DNA of 5,426 nucleotides, from the NCBI GenBank assembly GCA_003155705.1, contig PMEC01000144.1, positions 1 to 5,426 on the forward strand, written 5' to 3'. Position numbers and translations under genes: made by a program. Below the pieces are notes generated by a model. It was not told where the DNA came from and made no database searches. It was given only the letters and a program-made list of their open reading frames with translations. Source of the DNA: Bacteroidales bacterium (GTDB lineage: Bacteria; Bacteroidota; Bacteroidia; Bacteroidales; VadinHA17). Below are positions 1 through 5,069 of the stretch, piece after piece; within the stretch, counting starts at the first letter, position 1, and each line of letters starts with the position of its first letter.

Positions 1-1088
1 TGAGTTCTCCAAAAATAGAAAGGATGAATTCAATTGACTTTTTTCGCGGTCTTACCATGTTTCTTTTAATGGGTGAAAGCACACACCTTTATGGACAGTT
101 TGCTCTTTTTAATAGTAAATTCATGCAATTCATAGGAATTCAGTTAAGTCATCATGAATGGCATGGCATGCACTTCTGGGATCTTATCCAACCATTTTTC
201 ATGTTCATAGTGGGAGTCAGTATTCCCTTATCTGTTGCCAACAGAACAAAAATGGGTGACAGTTACAGGTTGATTACACTTCATGCAATAAAACGTTCAT
301 TCCTGTTGCTTCTCCTTGGATGGGCTTTATACTGTATTGAACCGGGAAACATAGGTTTCAGGATGCAGGATGTGCTTACTCAACTATCAGTTACTTATCT
401 GGTTGCGTTTCTGATAATGAGGGGAAGCGTTCCATTTCAGATTATTCTCACCCTGGTAATACTTTTAATTACTGACCTTGCATACCGGTTTTTTCCAGTG
501 GAAGGATTCAACCAACCATGGGTTGTTTATCATAATCTTGGAGCCTATGTAAATAATCTTCTCGAGGGAGTATCAAAGAGCCCATGGGCATCGATTAATG
601 CATTTCCGACAATTGCTCATACCGTATGGGGTGTCCTTTTTGGCAAGCTCCTTATGAGTGATAAACCTGCTGCAAAGAAAATCCAAATAATGCTTATTGC
701 CGGTGTATCAGCTTTAATAATAGGATATTCACTTGATTTTGTGACTCCTATAATCAAGAAGATCGCCACATCCTCTTTTGTTTTTGCCAGCGGAGGCTGG
801 ACCATTCTGGCTCTCTGTTTCAGCTACTGGCTGATTGATGTGAAAAAGCAATTTGTTGCGGGATCAAAATTTTTTATGATTGTCGGGATGAACTGCATTT
901 TCATCTATCTCTTTTTTGAAATAGGGGGAAGCAATCTGGTGAGTAAGATCTTCCATCCGTTCACCACAGCATTTTTTTCATGGGGCGGGTCCCTGACAGT
1001 TGGAATTATAAACAGTCTGGCAATATGGGCCGCTCTCTGGTATATGTGTTATTTTCTGTATAAAAACAAAGTGTTTATCAGGATTTAA
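1..1088 (+). CDS. HGSNAT/NagX-like (DUF5009) membrane acyltransferase, start codon cut by window edge
   Basis: A multi-pass inner-membrane protein of the group that includes human heparan-alpha-glucosaminide N-acetyltransferase (HGSNAT) and bacterial NagX/DUF5009 proteins. Family members move an acetyl group onto an amino sugar or are linked to N-acetylglucosamine use; the substrate here is unknown. Numbering from the Met at base 24, the opening N-S-I-D-F-F-R-G (2-9) is the family's N-terminal signature. HHEWHG (43-48) holds the likely catalytic histidine loop, followed by FWDLIQPFFMFIVGVSIP (51-68), then TSSFVFASGGW (249-259) and GMNCIFIY (288-295). I count about ten hydrophobic segments. 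The frame stays open to the left edge and reads SSPKIER before that Met; bases 1-2 are TG, so the true start is probably an ATG whose A is just outside. This adds the conserved Arg of R-x-x-S-x-D-x-F-R-G. No neighbouring sugar gene supports a pathway. Family confident, substrate not. Confidence 0.85.
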   Translation, partial: SSPKIERMNSIDFFRGLTMFLLMGESTHLYGQFALFNSKFMQFIGIQLSHHEWHGMHFWDLIQPFFMFIVGVSIPLSVANRTKMGDSYRLITLHAIKRSFLLLLLGWALYCIEPGNIGFRMQDVLTQLSVTYLVAFLIMRGSVPFQIILTLVILLITDLAYRFFPVEGFNQPWVVYHNLGAYVNNLLEGVSKSPWASINAFPTIAHTVWGVLFGKLLMSDKPAAKKIQIMLIAGVSALIIGYSLDFVTPIIKKIATSSFVFASGGWTILALCFSYWLIDVKKQFVAGSKFFMIVGMNCIFIYLFFEIGGSNLVSKIFHPFTTAFFSWGGSLTVGIINSLAIWAALWYMCYFLYKNKVFIRI

Positions 1089-1148
1089 TACAGAAATTTT
1101 TTTGTAAGCTCTTCAATCTTAGACGGTCTGAAATCCAGTTGAAAAAGC

Positions 1149-1205
1149 AGAGGAGGCATTAGAGGTTATTGAGGCACTATCCTGGCCGGATCCTAATGTT
1201 CCTCT
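1149..1205 (-). terminator. Candidate terminator stem at the end of the sigma factor operon
   Basis: Bases 1149-1154 (agagga) pair with 1200-1205 (tcctct), and 1157-1162 (cattag) pair with 1193-1198 (ctaatg). A small internal loop separates the two stems, and the apical loop is about 30 bases. On the minus strand the structure is followed at once by GCTTTTTC, a short T-run. The TAG stop of the last small membrane protein gene (1193-1195) lies inside the stem, so termination would occur just past that gene. The loop is long for a classical intrinsic terminator, hence modest confidence. Confidence 0.4.
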
Positions 1206-1435
1206 TTAATATTAGCTGATCTGCTTGTAATATAAGCGATTAAAGAATAAACGGCACAGATAAAAAGCGCTCTGAAGACAAAGTTGATCAGTGTATCACT
1301 TACAGAATGAGACTTGCTGTCAATTTGTATGAAGGAATAAACGGCATAAACTACTCCACCGCAAAAAATTATCCATCCTACCTTCGATGAAGGGATAAAA
1401 AATATTCCATTTCGTTTGAACCAGGGGAATTTCAT
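1193..1435 (-). CDS. Small two-helix membrane protein, third gene of ECF sigma operon
   Basis: An 80-residue membrane protein with no function I can name. From the chosen Met it starts MKFPWFKRNGIFFIP, a basic-aromatic cytoplasmic leader. A first membrane helix follows at about residues 19-37 (VGWIIFCGGVVYAVYSFIQ), then a polar loop IDSKSHSVSDTLINF (38-52), a second helix at about 53-70 and a charged tail ending KEEH. The loop resembles one I associate with small hypothetical proteins of Bacteroidota, but this is recollection. The frame is open back to an ATG at 1507, but that longer version would overlap the preceding gene by 61 bases and add a hydrophilic stretch unlike the rest. The ATG at 1435 lies 11 bases past the preceding stop and is preferred. 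There is no clear Shine-Dalgarno sequence. Its place behind a sigma factor and another membrane protein suggests a shared envelope-linked role; this is inference. Confidence 0.7.
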   Translation of the reverse strand: MKFPWFKRNGIFFIPSSKVGWIIFCGGVVYAVYSFIQIDSKSHSVSDTLINFVFRALFICAVYSLIAYITSRSANIKEEH

Positions 1436-1446
1436 ATAAATATCAT

Positions 1447-1866
1447 TTAAAATGAGTAGATGATTAATATCAAAACCGATATGATGATCATCAGAATATT
1501 GTACCATACAACCTCAAGAAATTTCATTTCTTTTGGACTACCGGAAAGAAAATAAATTTTCCGTATACTTATTAAGTTTATAATAATGGAAATAGCCGGG
1601 AGAATCAGGAAGAAAAAAAATGATGAGTACTTTTCCTTATCTGTAAACTCATGAATGTTTGAAATCAACGTCGTGTCAGGCATAAAAGCAGTCTTCATAA
1701 AAAGCGCTGCAATGATGTAAAGTGGAATACTAAGCCACCACCAATTTACAACAGATCTGTCCTTTGCACTTGAAATGGCATTTGCCAGCATTTCCTGATG
1801 CCTTAATTGAATTACTTCAGGTTTTGTCATTTTTACTAATTTCTCTTCAAAATTTTGTATTTCCAT
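1447..1866 (-). CDS. Three-helix membrane protein downstream of ECF sigma factor, possible sigma partner
   Basis: A 139-residue membrane protein with no named family that I recognise. An N-terminal cytoplasmic region of about 40 residues (EKLVKMTKPEV...MLANAISSAKDRS) looks helical and amphipathic. Membrane segments follow at about 43-61 (starting WWWLSIPLYIIAA), 81-101 (SSFFFFLILPAISIIINLI) and 119-139. There is no cysteine at all, so it is not a ZAS-type zinc anti-sigma factor (HxxxCxxC). The frame can be opened two codons earlier at a TTG (1872), but the ATG at 1866 is the better start. It begins 18 bases after the sigma factor stop on the same strand, so the two are almost certainly co-transcribed. 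The place directly after an ECF sigma gene is the usual position of a membrane anti-sigma factor, and the cytoplasmic N-terminus could serve that role; this is inference only. Confidence 0.75.
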   Translation of the reverse strand: MEIQNFEEKLVKMTKPEVIQLRHQEMLANAISSAKDRSVVNWWWLSIPLYIIAALFMKTAFMPDTTLISNIHEFTDKEKYSSFFFFLILPAISIIINLISIRKIYFLSGSPKEMKFLEVVWYNILMIIISVLILIIYSF

Positions 1867-1884
1867 ATCCAATAATGATAAAAG

Positions 1885-2442
1885 TTATAATTGGTTGCAC
1901 TTTCCCCTGAGTTTTTCCAGTCCCCTTGATAATAGAGATTTTAATGTTCCTTCGTTAATGTTAAGTATCTCAACAATTTCCTTATTGCTTTTGACTTCAA
2001 AATATTTTAAAGATATTACTACCTGGTATTTGACAGGGAGCAACTTTAATCCTTTCAGGACGGATAAGAACTGCTCATGTTTTTGAAGTTCTGTCTCTAT
2101 TTCCTTCCTGTCTTCATTAAAGTAGTTAATGAATATGTCTTTATTTTCAAAGTCAATGCGCTCAAATATAGAATTATGTTTTTGTTTGAGTCTGAAGTAG
2201 TGATTAACTTCATTCGTTGCAATCCTGTAAAGCCAGACTTTTATCGAAATACCTTTGTAAGAGAAGTGATTTATGTTTCTGAACGCTTTCAAAAATGTAT
2301 CAGCAGCAATATCTGCTGAATCATCAAAATCTGCAGTCCTGCGAAGAATATAGCCAAAAATCGGTTTGTAATATAATTTAAAAAGCTCAGAAAAATCTCT
2401 GGGATTATTCCTGATCCTATTTAGTAACTCATTTTCAGTCAT
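1885..2442 (-). CDS. ECF-family RNA polymerase sigma factor (sigma-70 family)
   Basis: A 185-residue extracytoplasmic-function sigma factor, normal length for the class, that would direct RNA polymerase to a dedicated promoter set. Region 2 spans about residues 17-85: FSELFKLYYKPIFGYILRR, then the acidic DDSADIAADTFLKAF of region 2.2 (core polymerase contact), then KVWLYRIATNEVNHYFR covering regions 2.3-2.4 (promoter melting and -10 recognition). A variable linker (86-125) follows. Region 4 spans about 128-180, with LPVKYQVVISLKYFEVKSNK followed by the helix-turn-helix IVEILNINEGTLKSLLSRGLEKLR (-35 recognition). Regions 1 and 3 are absent, as expected for ECF sigmas. It is the first gene of a unit with two small membrane proteins. 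No strong Shine-Dalgarno sequence precedes the ATG. A small inverted repeat (2446-2457) sits just upstream of the start. The signal and target genes cannot be read from the sequence. Confidence 0.95.
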   Translation of the reverse strand: MTENELLNRIRNNPRDFSELFKLYYKPIFGYILRRTADFDDSADIAADTFLKAFRNINHFSYKGISIKVWLYRIATNEVNHYFRLKQKHNSIFERIDFENKDIFINYFNEDRKEIETELQKHEQFLSVLKGLKLLPVKYQVVISLKYFEVKSNKEIVEILNINEGTLKSLLSRGLEKLRGKCNQL

Positions 2443-2445
2443 TAG

Positions 2446-2457
2446 CTATCGGGATAG
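2446..2457 (-). repeat. Short inverted repeat immediately upstream of the sigma factor start
   Basis: The arms ctatc and gatag are separated by gg, and the repeat lies three bases upstream of the ATG at 2442, where a ribosome binding site would be. In the mRNA this would be a small 5-bp hairpin with a two-base loop, too tight to form fully. It may have no function; it is listed because the site covers the translation start region and no Shine-Dalgarno sequence is visible. Confidence 0.2.
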
Positions 2458-2551
2458 GCTGTATCAATAATTCAAGAATACCATTTTGGTTGCAGTATTT
2501 TTCTTACGTGTTACCCATTCAGGCAGGATTATTTGAATTAGCTTTAATTAC

Positions 2552-3211
2552 TCACTGATTTGACAAGTTTTTTTCTTTGAGAAATTCTGTGTAAGAATAA
2601 ACTACCGGCACAATTACCATTACAGACAGTATAGCACCAAATGTAATGGCAAGTGCAGAGTTGCTTTTGATAAAAAATGATAGGATAGCTATCAGAACAC
2701 CTCCTGCCATCCATAGCCTTCCTCCCAGACGATGTGTTTTTTTCCATATTAGTTCATTCTCAAGTGTCCAGGGAGTTCGTATTCCAATAAAATAGTTGGG
2801 CCTTACTGTCTGGAAATAATTTCCAAGCATAGCGAATAATGCTCCGATCAGCCCTATTAGCAGATTGGGATTTTTTAAACTGCCTGAGTTACTTACAAAC
2901 AGAAGGTAAGTAGCAAACAGCGAAAAGAAAAATGTAAGCATAAACCGGAAGTTGTAATACTTAACCCCCATCTGCTGAATCTTTCTTTTCGGGTCGAGGA
3001 CAGGGATCAGAAGCATTAAAAGATAGATACCGATTCCCATTGCTCCCGGAAGGAAGAGCAGTGTTGTTTTTCCTGACCAGGCATCTGCATTACCCGAAAT
3101 ATTGAAATGGGTTGGTACCTGGTCCGGAAGTTTGTTCCATATTGTTGCAAGGTAAACATATGGCAATATTATCAAAACCCATAATACGGACTCTTTAAGA
3201 TACTTGTTCAT
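2552..3211 (-). CDS. sdpI: SdpI-family (DUF1648 plus SdpI/YhfL) integral membrane protein
   Basis: A 219-residue inner-membrane protein related to SdpI of Bacillus subtilis, which confers immunity to the SdpC killing peptide and, by binding it, draws the repressor SdpR to the membrane. The DUF1648 motif is clear: after helix 1 (8-25) comes LPDQVPTHFNISGNADAWSG (28-47), then helix 2 (50-70). Two central helices (90-107 and 115-133) lead to the SdpI signature GNYFQTVRPNYFIGIRTPWT (130-149), followed by LENELIWKKTHRLGGRLWM and two final helices (166-182, 185-205). Six membrane segments match the family. The start ATG lies inside the end of the regulator gene, overlapping it by 17 bases, so the pair is translationally coupled. 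No SdpC-like toxin gene is visible, so 'immunity protein' is a family label; it could serve a general envelope role. Confidence 0.88.
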   Translation of the reverse strand: MNKYLKESVLWVLIILPYVYLATIWNKLPDQVPTHFNISGNADAWSGKTTLLFLPGAMGIGIYLLMLLIPVLDPKRKIQQMGVKYYNFRFMLTFFFSLFATYLLFVSNSGSLKNPNLLIGLIGALFAMLGNYFQTVRPNYFIGIRTPWTLENELIWKKTHRLGGRLWMAGGVLIAILSFFIKSNSALAITFGAILSVMVIVPVVYSYTEFLKEKNLSNQ

Positions 3212-3470
3212 CTGTTTGTTTTTTAAAGGTTAATATATATTGAAGTAAATCATCAATTATCGTTGTATTAATTGAATAAAGAACAAACTGACCCTGTTTT
3301 ACCGTTGTCACAAGTCCTGCCCGCTTAAGTTTATCAAGGTGATGTGAAATACTCGGTGCTGTCATATCAAATCTTGCAGCTATGTCGCCTGCAGTCATAT
3401 CCCTCTTTTGAAGCATTTTCAGAATTTCCCTGCGTGCAGGGTCGTTCAGCGCTTTGAAAATATCATTCAT
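3195..3470 (-). CDS. sdpR: SdpR-type ArsR-family winged-helix autorepressor
   Basis: A 91-residue ArsR/SmtB-fold DNA-binding protein. FKALNDPARREILKMLQKRDMTAGDIAARF (5-34) gives the first helices, TAPSISHHLDKLKRAGLV (37-54) is the helix-turn-helix with recognition helix SISHHLDKLK, and VKQGQFVLYSIN (57-68) is the beta wing. There are no cysteines, so the ELCVCDL metal site of arsenic/cadmium sensors is absent. This, together with the SdpI-type gene that overlaps its 3' end, places it with the SdpR autorepressor subfamily. In Bacillus SdpR represses its own sdpRI operon until SdpI binds toxin and sequesters it at the membrane; a similar loop is likely but not shown here. A palindrome upstream (3499-3524) is the natural operator. 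The purine-rich AGAAAG just before the ATG is a passable ribosome binding site. Confidence 0.9.
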   Translation of the reverse strand: MNDIFKALNDPARREILKMLQKRDMTAGDIAARFDMTAPSISHHLDKLKRAGLVTTVKQGQFVLYSINTTIIDDLLQYILTFKKQTDEQVS

Positions 3471-3498
3471 TTCTTTCTGTTTGATGTTTGTACATTTA

Positions 3499-3524
3499 TA
3501 TAATTAGACAAATATCTAATTATA
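3499..3524. promoter_or_regulatory. Perfect 10-bp-arm palindrome, likely SdpR operator
   Basis: The left arm tataattaga (3499-3508) and right arm tctaattata (3515-3524) are exact reverse complements around a six-base spacer. The palindrome lies 28 bases upstream of the regulator start and overlaps the candidate -7 promoter element. The size and dyad form fit a dimeric ArsR-family repressor, whose operators are AT-rich imperfect or perfect dyads. Binding here would block the promoter, giving autorepression. A role as an RNA hairpin is less likely because the stem is nearly all A/T. Confidence 0.65.
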
Positions 3525-3540
3525 ATATTACAAATCCAAA
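3509..3540 (-). promoter_or_regulatory. Candidate Bacteroidota-type promoter for the sdpR-sdpI operon
   Basis: On the minus strand, TTTG (3537-3540) is followed after 20 bases by GATATTTG (3509-3516), one mismatch from the Bacteroidota primary sigma -7 box TAnnTTTG, with a -33 TTTG at suitable spacing. Transcription would start near 3500, about 30 bases before the sdpR start codon. The -7 box sits at the centre of the palindrome. A TATAAT lies nearby on the same strand (3519-3524), so the exact promoter is uncertain in such AT-rich DNA. Confidence 0.35.
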
Positions 3541-3629
3541 TGTTTTTCAAAATATTCTTGACTTGTTGAAAATTAATTGTTTTAATTAAGAAGATGTAGG
3601 TACACCTTATATCAAAGAATTTTTGTGAA

Positions 3630-4373
3630 CTATATTGTCCACAATAATCCCAAATACGAGTTTACGGTGTGGGTGTTAGTTATACTATGACCAAAAGAAA
3701 AAATTATATGAAATTTTGTGGAAGGATTAACAGAACCACCAAGATTAAACCCTGTCCCTGATTTACTATTCCCGGTATCTGCAGAATGATAATAAAGCTC
3801 TCCGCCAAGAGTTAAGGCAGGTGAAATATCATATTGTATTTCCCAACCTGAAAAAATCCAGTTTTTATTACCAGCGCCAGGATTTATCCAGTACCCTGCA
3901 CCACCATAAGTAGTCAGTTTACCCCATGACTTTTGCGCCCATACAGGAAGATAGATTTTAGTTTTCCCGCTACTGAATCCATTGTTCTTTATTGTAGGTA
4001 TCTCAATTATAGGGAATGTTCCTATCTGAGGTGAACTTTCTGTTTCCTGTACAAAACGATATTTAATACCAAACTCCGTATCTGCATATCCAAAGCGGCT
4101 TCCCTCCTGCCTGGTGTAGTTATAATTCACCGGTAAGAGAAGATGGACCTGAACATTTGGAACGAGTCCGTAATTTAACTCAAAGTGAGGAGATGTACCG
4201 GACCAAACCCCCAATTGGTACGTGTTAATTGAAGAAATATAGTATTCCCAATGTCTGAATGCTACGGTTTCCGGATCATCAGTACCAAATGGCGGCCCGG
4301 CAAAACCTTTCTGAATATTCAAAAAACACATCAGGACAAATAAAAAGACACTTCTTTTATTGAACTTGATCAT
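3630..4373 (-). CDS. Secreted outer-membrane beta-barrel protein of the 'transporter' / Phenol_MetA_deg-like family
   Basis: A 247-residue protein with a clear signal peptide: basic MIKFNKR, hydrophobic VFLFVLMCFLNI, and likely cleavage after GFA (residue 25). The mature start GPPFGTDDPETVAFRHWEYY (26-45) and SGTSPHFELNYGLVPNVQVH (58-77) resemble proteins usually annotated simply as 'transporter', in the beta-barrel superfamily loosely named after the MetA pathway of phenol degradation. Alternating hydrophobic strands, many Gly/Tyr/Trp turns (WGKLTTYGGAGYWINPGAGN, 149-168) and a C-terminal aromatic strand (SYLGLLWTI) fit an outer-membrane barrel of roughly 10-12 strands. The start lies three bases after the DoxX stop, with GAGAG acting as ribosome binding site across the junction, so the two genes form one unit. 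Nothing supports phenol metabolism; the cargo is unknown and it may simply be a structural or small-solute channel. Confidence 0.82.
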   Translation of the reverse strand: MIKFNKRSVFLFVLMCFLNIQKGFAGPPFGTDDPETVAFRHWEYYISSINTYQLGVWSGTSPHFELNYGLVPNVQVHLLLPVNYNYTRQEGSRFGYADTEFGIKYRFVQETESSPQIGTFPIIEIPTIKNNGFSSGKTKIYLPVWAQKSWGKLTTYGGAGYWINPGAGNKNWIFSGWEIQYDISPALTLGGELYYHSADTGNSKSGTGFNLGGSVNPSTKFHIIFSFGHSITNTHTVNSYLGLLWTI

Positions 4374-4376
4374 CTC

Positions 4377-4829
4377 TCAGTGTGTTGAGCCATCAATAAA
4401 TTTTGAATCTACCGACCATTTACCCCCACCATAAGCAGCCAAATAAATCAGAAGCAGGGTCACGGCAAAATCTGTACGATATTCATGGATCATTGGCCAG
4501 AAGCCTTTACTCTCCAGAATGGGCCATTTGGTAGTTATAAATGCTGTAATCATAATAACAAACAATGGAATAACCACTACTCTGGTAATCAAACCGAAAA
4601 GGATGAATAAACCGCAAAGAACTTCAAAACTACCTGTGAAATATGCCCAAAATGTAGGATGACTGAACCCGATTTGCAAAAACCTGCCTGTCCCCAATAA
4701 ACCTGGGAACAAAAACTTTTGGATTCCTTCTGTCAGAAAAATTAATCCGACAATTACTCTTATCAGTATTGTCCTGTTGTCGTCAACAGATGTCTGAACT
4801 ATAGCTTTAAATCGTTTTTCTAAGCTCAT
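4377..4829 (-). CDS. DoxX-family four-helix membrane protein
   Basis: A 150-residue inner-membrane protein of the DoxX family. The pattern ILIRVIVGLIFLTEGIQKFL (21-40), with FPGLLGTGRF (41-50) after it, is the family's first helix and loop. The second helix is FWAYFTGSFEVLCGLFILFG (60-79), the third is at 84-100, and the fourth (about 118-135) follows HEYRTDFAVTLLL. Family members include a subunit of archaeal thiosulfate:quinone oxidoreductase and a mycobacterial oxidoreductase partner, but most, including this type, have no known activity. The gene comes first in a unit with the beta-barrel gene three bases downstream. No strong Shine-Dalgarno sequence precedes the ATG. An electron-transfer or redox-stress role is possible by family, but nothing in the neighbourhood shows it. 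Confidence 0.85.
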   Translation of the reverse strand: MSLEKRFKAIVQTSVDDNRTILIRVIVGLIFLTEGIQKFLFPGLLGTGRFLQIGFSHPTFWAYFTGSFEVLCGLFILFGLITRVVVIPLFVIMITAFITTKWPILESKGFWPMIHEYRTDFAVTLLLIYLAAYGGGKWSVDSKFIDGSTH

Positions 4830-4882
4830 TACTTTAAAATTAGAATAAAAACATATGTTCCAGAATAATTATTTATCATGAA

Positions 4883-4911
4883 CAACGTATATAACAAGTG
4901 AATAACAGCAA
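4883..4911 (-). promoter_or_regulatory. Weak candidate promoter for the DoxX unit
   Basis: On the minus strand a TTG (4909-4911) is followed after 19 bases by TACGTTG (4883-4889), which is one base short of the Bacteroidota -7 box TAnnTTTG. It would start transcription roughly 45-50 bases upstream of the doxX ATG. The match is imperfect and the region AT-rich, so this is only a pointer; no better candidate was seen between the hairpins at 4987-5057 and the gene. Confidence 0.2.
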
Positions 4912-4986
4912 GTGTTTAAAAAGCCAGCAAAAAACAGACTTACTTAAAGATGATAAAAGCACTTTTAAACTTCATAGCAAAAGAAT

Positions 4987-5020
4987 ACCGGGTAATTTGT
5001 TGCTATACAAAAAACCCGGT
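4987..5020 (-). terminator. Compound hairpin, second of two candidate terminators after the Ig-like gene
   Basis: The arms accgggt (4987-4993) and acccggt (5014-5020) are exact complements. Inside them tttgt (4996-5000) pairs with acaaa (5007-5011), separated from the outer stem by a symmetric two-base internal loop and closed by a six-base loop. This is the most GC-rich stem in the intergenic region. On the minus strand it is followed by ATTCTTTTGC, a broken T-run, which suits a back-up terminator for the gene ending at 5070. A regulatory role upstream of the DoxX unit, about 160 bases away, cannot be excluded. Confidence 0.5.
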
Positions 5021-5032
5021 TGAATTCAAAAT

Positions 5033-5057
5033 CTGTGGAAATTAATTTTTCCCACAG
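5033..5057 (-). terminator. Candidate intrinsic terminator after the Ig-like secreted protein gene
   Basis: ctgtgg (5033-5038) pairs with ccacag (5052-5057), and the stem can extend through three A-T pairs past a bulged c. On the minus strand it begins 13 bases after the TAA stop and is followed by ATTTTG. Position, stem and short T-run fit a rho-independent terminator, with the 4987-5020 hairpin immediately beyond. Confidence 0.5.
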
Positions 5058-5069
5058 GCTGAAGGATAA

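Noticed and set aside
617..805. Minus-strand open frame inside the acyltransferase gene
   Set aside because: It is antisense to a well-supported membrane protein gene and its translation shows no domain or start signal.
1132..1209. Plus-strand frame with Glu/Ala-rich helix-like translation (VEKAEEALEVIEALSWPDP)
   Set aside because: It is bounded by stops on both sides, has no start codon, and overlaps the candidate terminator and the end of the small membrane protein gene; it may be chance. A competing coding-like reading exists on the other strand.
1895..2319. Two overlapping plus-strand open frames across the sigma factor gene
   Set aside because: Both are antisense to a clear ECF sigma factor; the translations have no recognisable domain and no ribosome binding site.
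2476..2500. Possible hairpin gaatac / gtattt and inner acca / tggt between the sdpI and sigma factor genes
   Set aside because: The stems are short and A/T-rich with no T-run on the minus strand; not convincing as a terminator, and no good promoter match for the sigma factor was found here either.
2544..2747. Minus-strand frame rich in Arg/Ser/Cys within the SdpI gene
   Set aside because: It is the same strand in a shifted frame; the SdpI frame carries the family signature through this stretch.
3195..3470. ArsR-family gene as an arsenic or heavy-metal sensor
   Set aside because: There are no cysteines and no metal-resistance neighbour; the overlapping SdpI-type gene fits the SdpR subfamily instead.
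3573..3589. Inverted repeat ttaatt / aattaa with five-base spacer upstream of sdpR
   Set aside because: The six-base A/T-only arms are self-complementary words common in this DNA; far weaker than the dyad at 3499-3524.
3630..4373. Beta-barrel protein as a phenol-degradation enzyme
   Set aside because: The family name is historical; the protein has a signal peptide and barrel-like strands, and no catabolic genes are nearby.
4914..4970. Inverted repeat gtttaaaa / ttttaaac with 41-base spacing
   Set aside because: All but one base in each arm is A/T and the arms are widely separated in an AT-rich gap; expected by chance.
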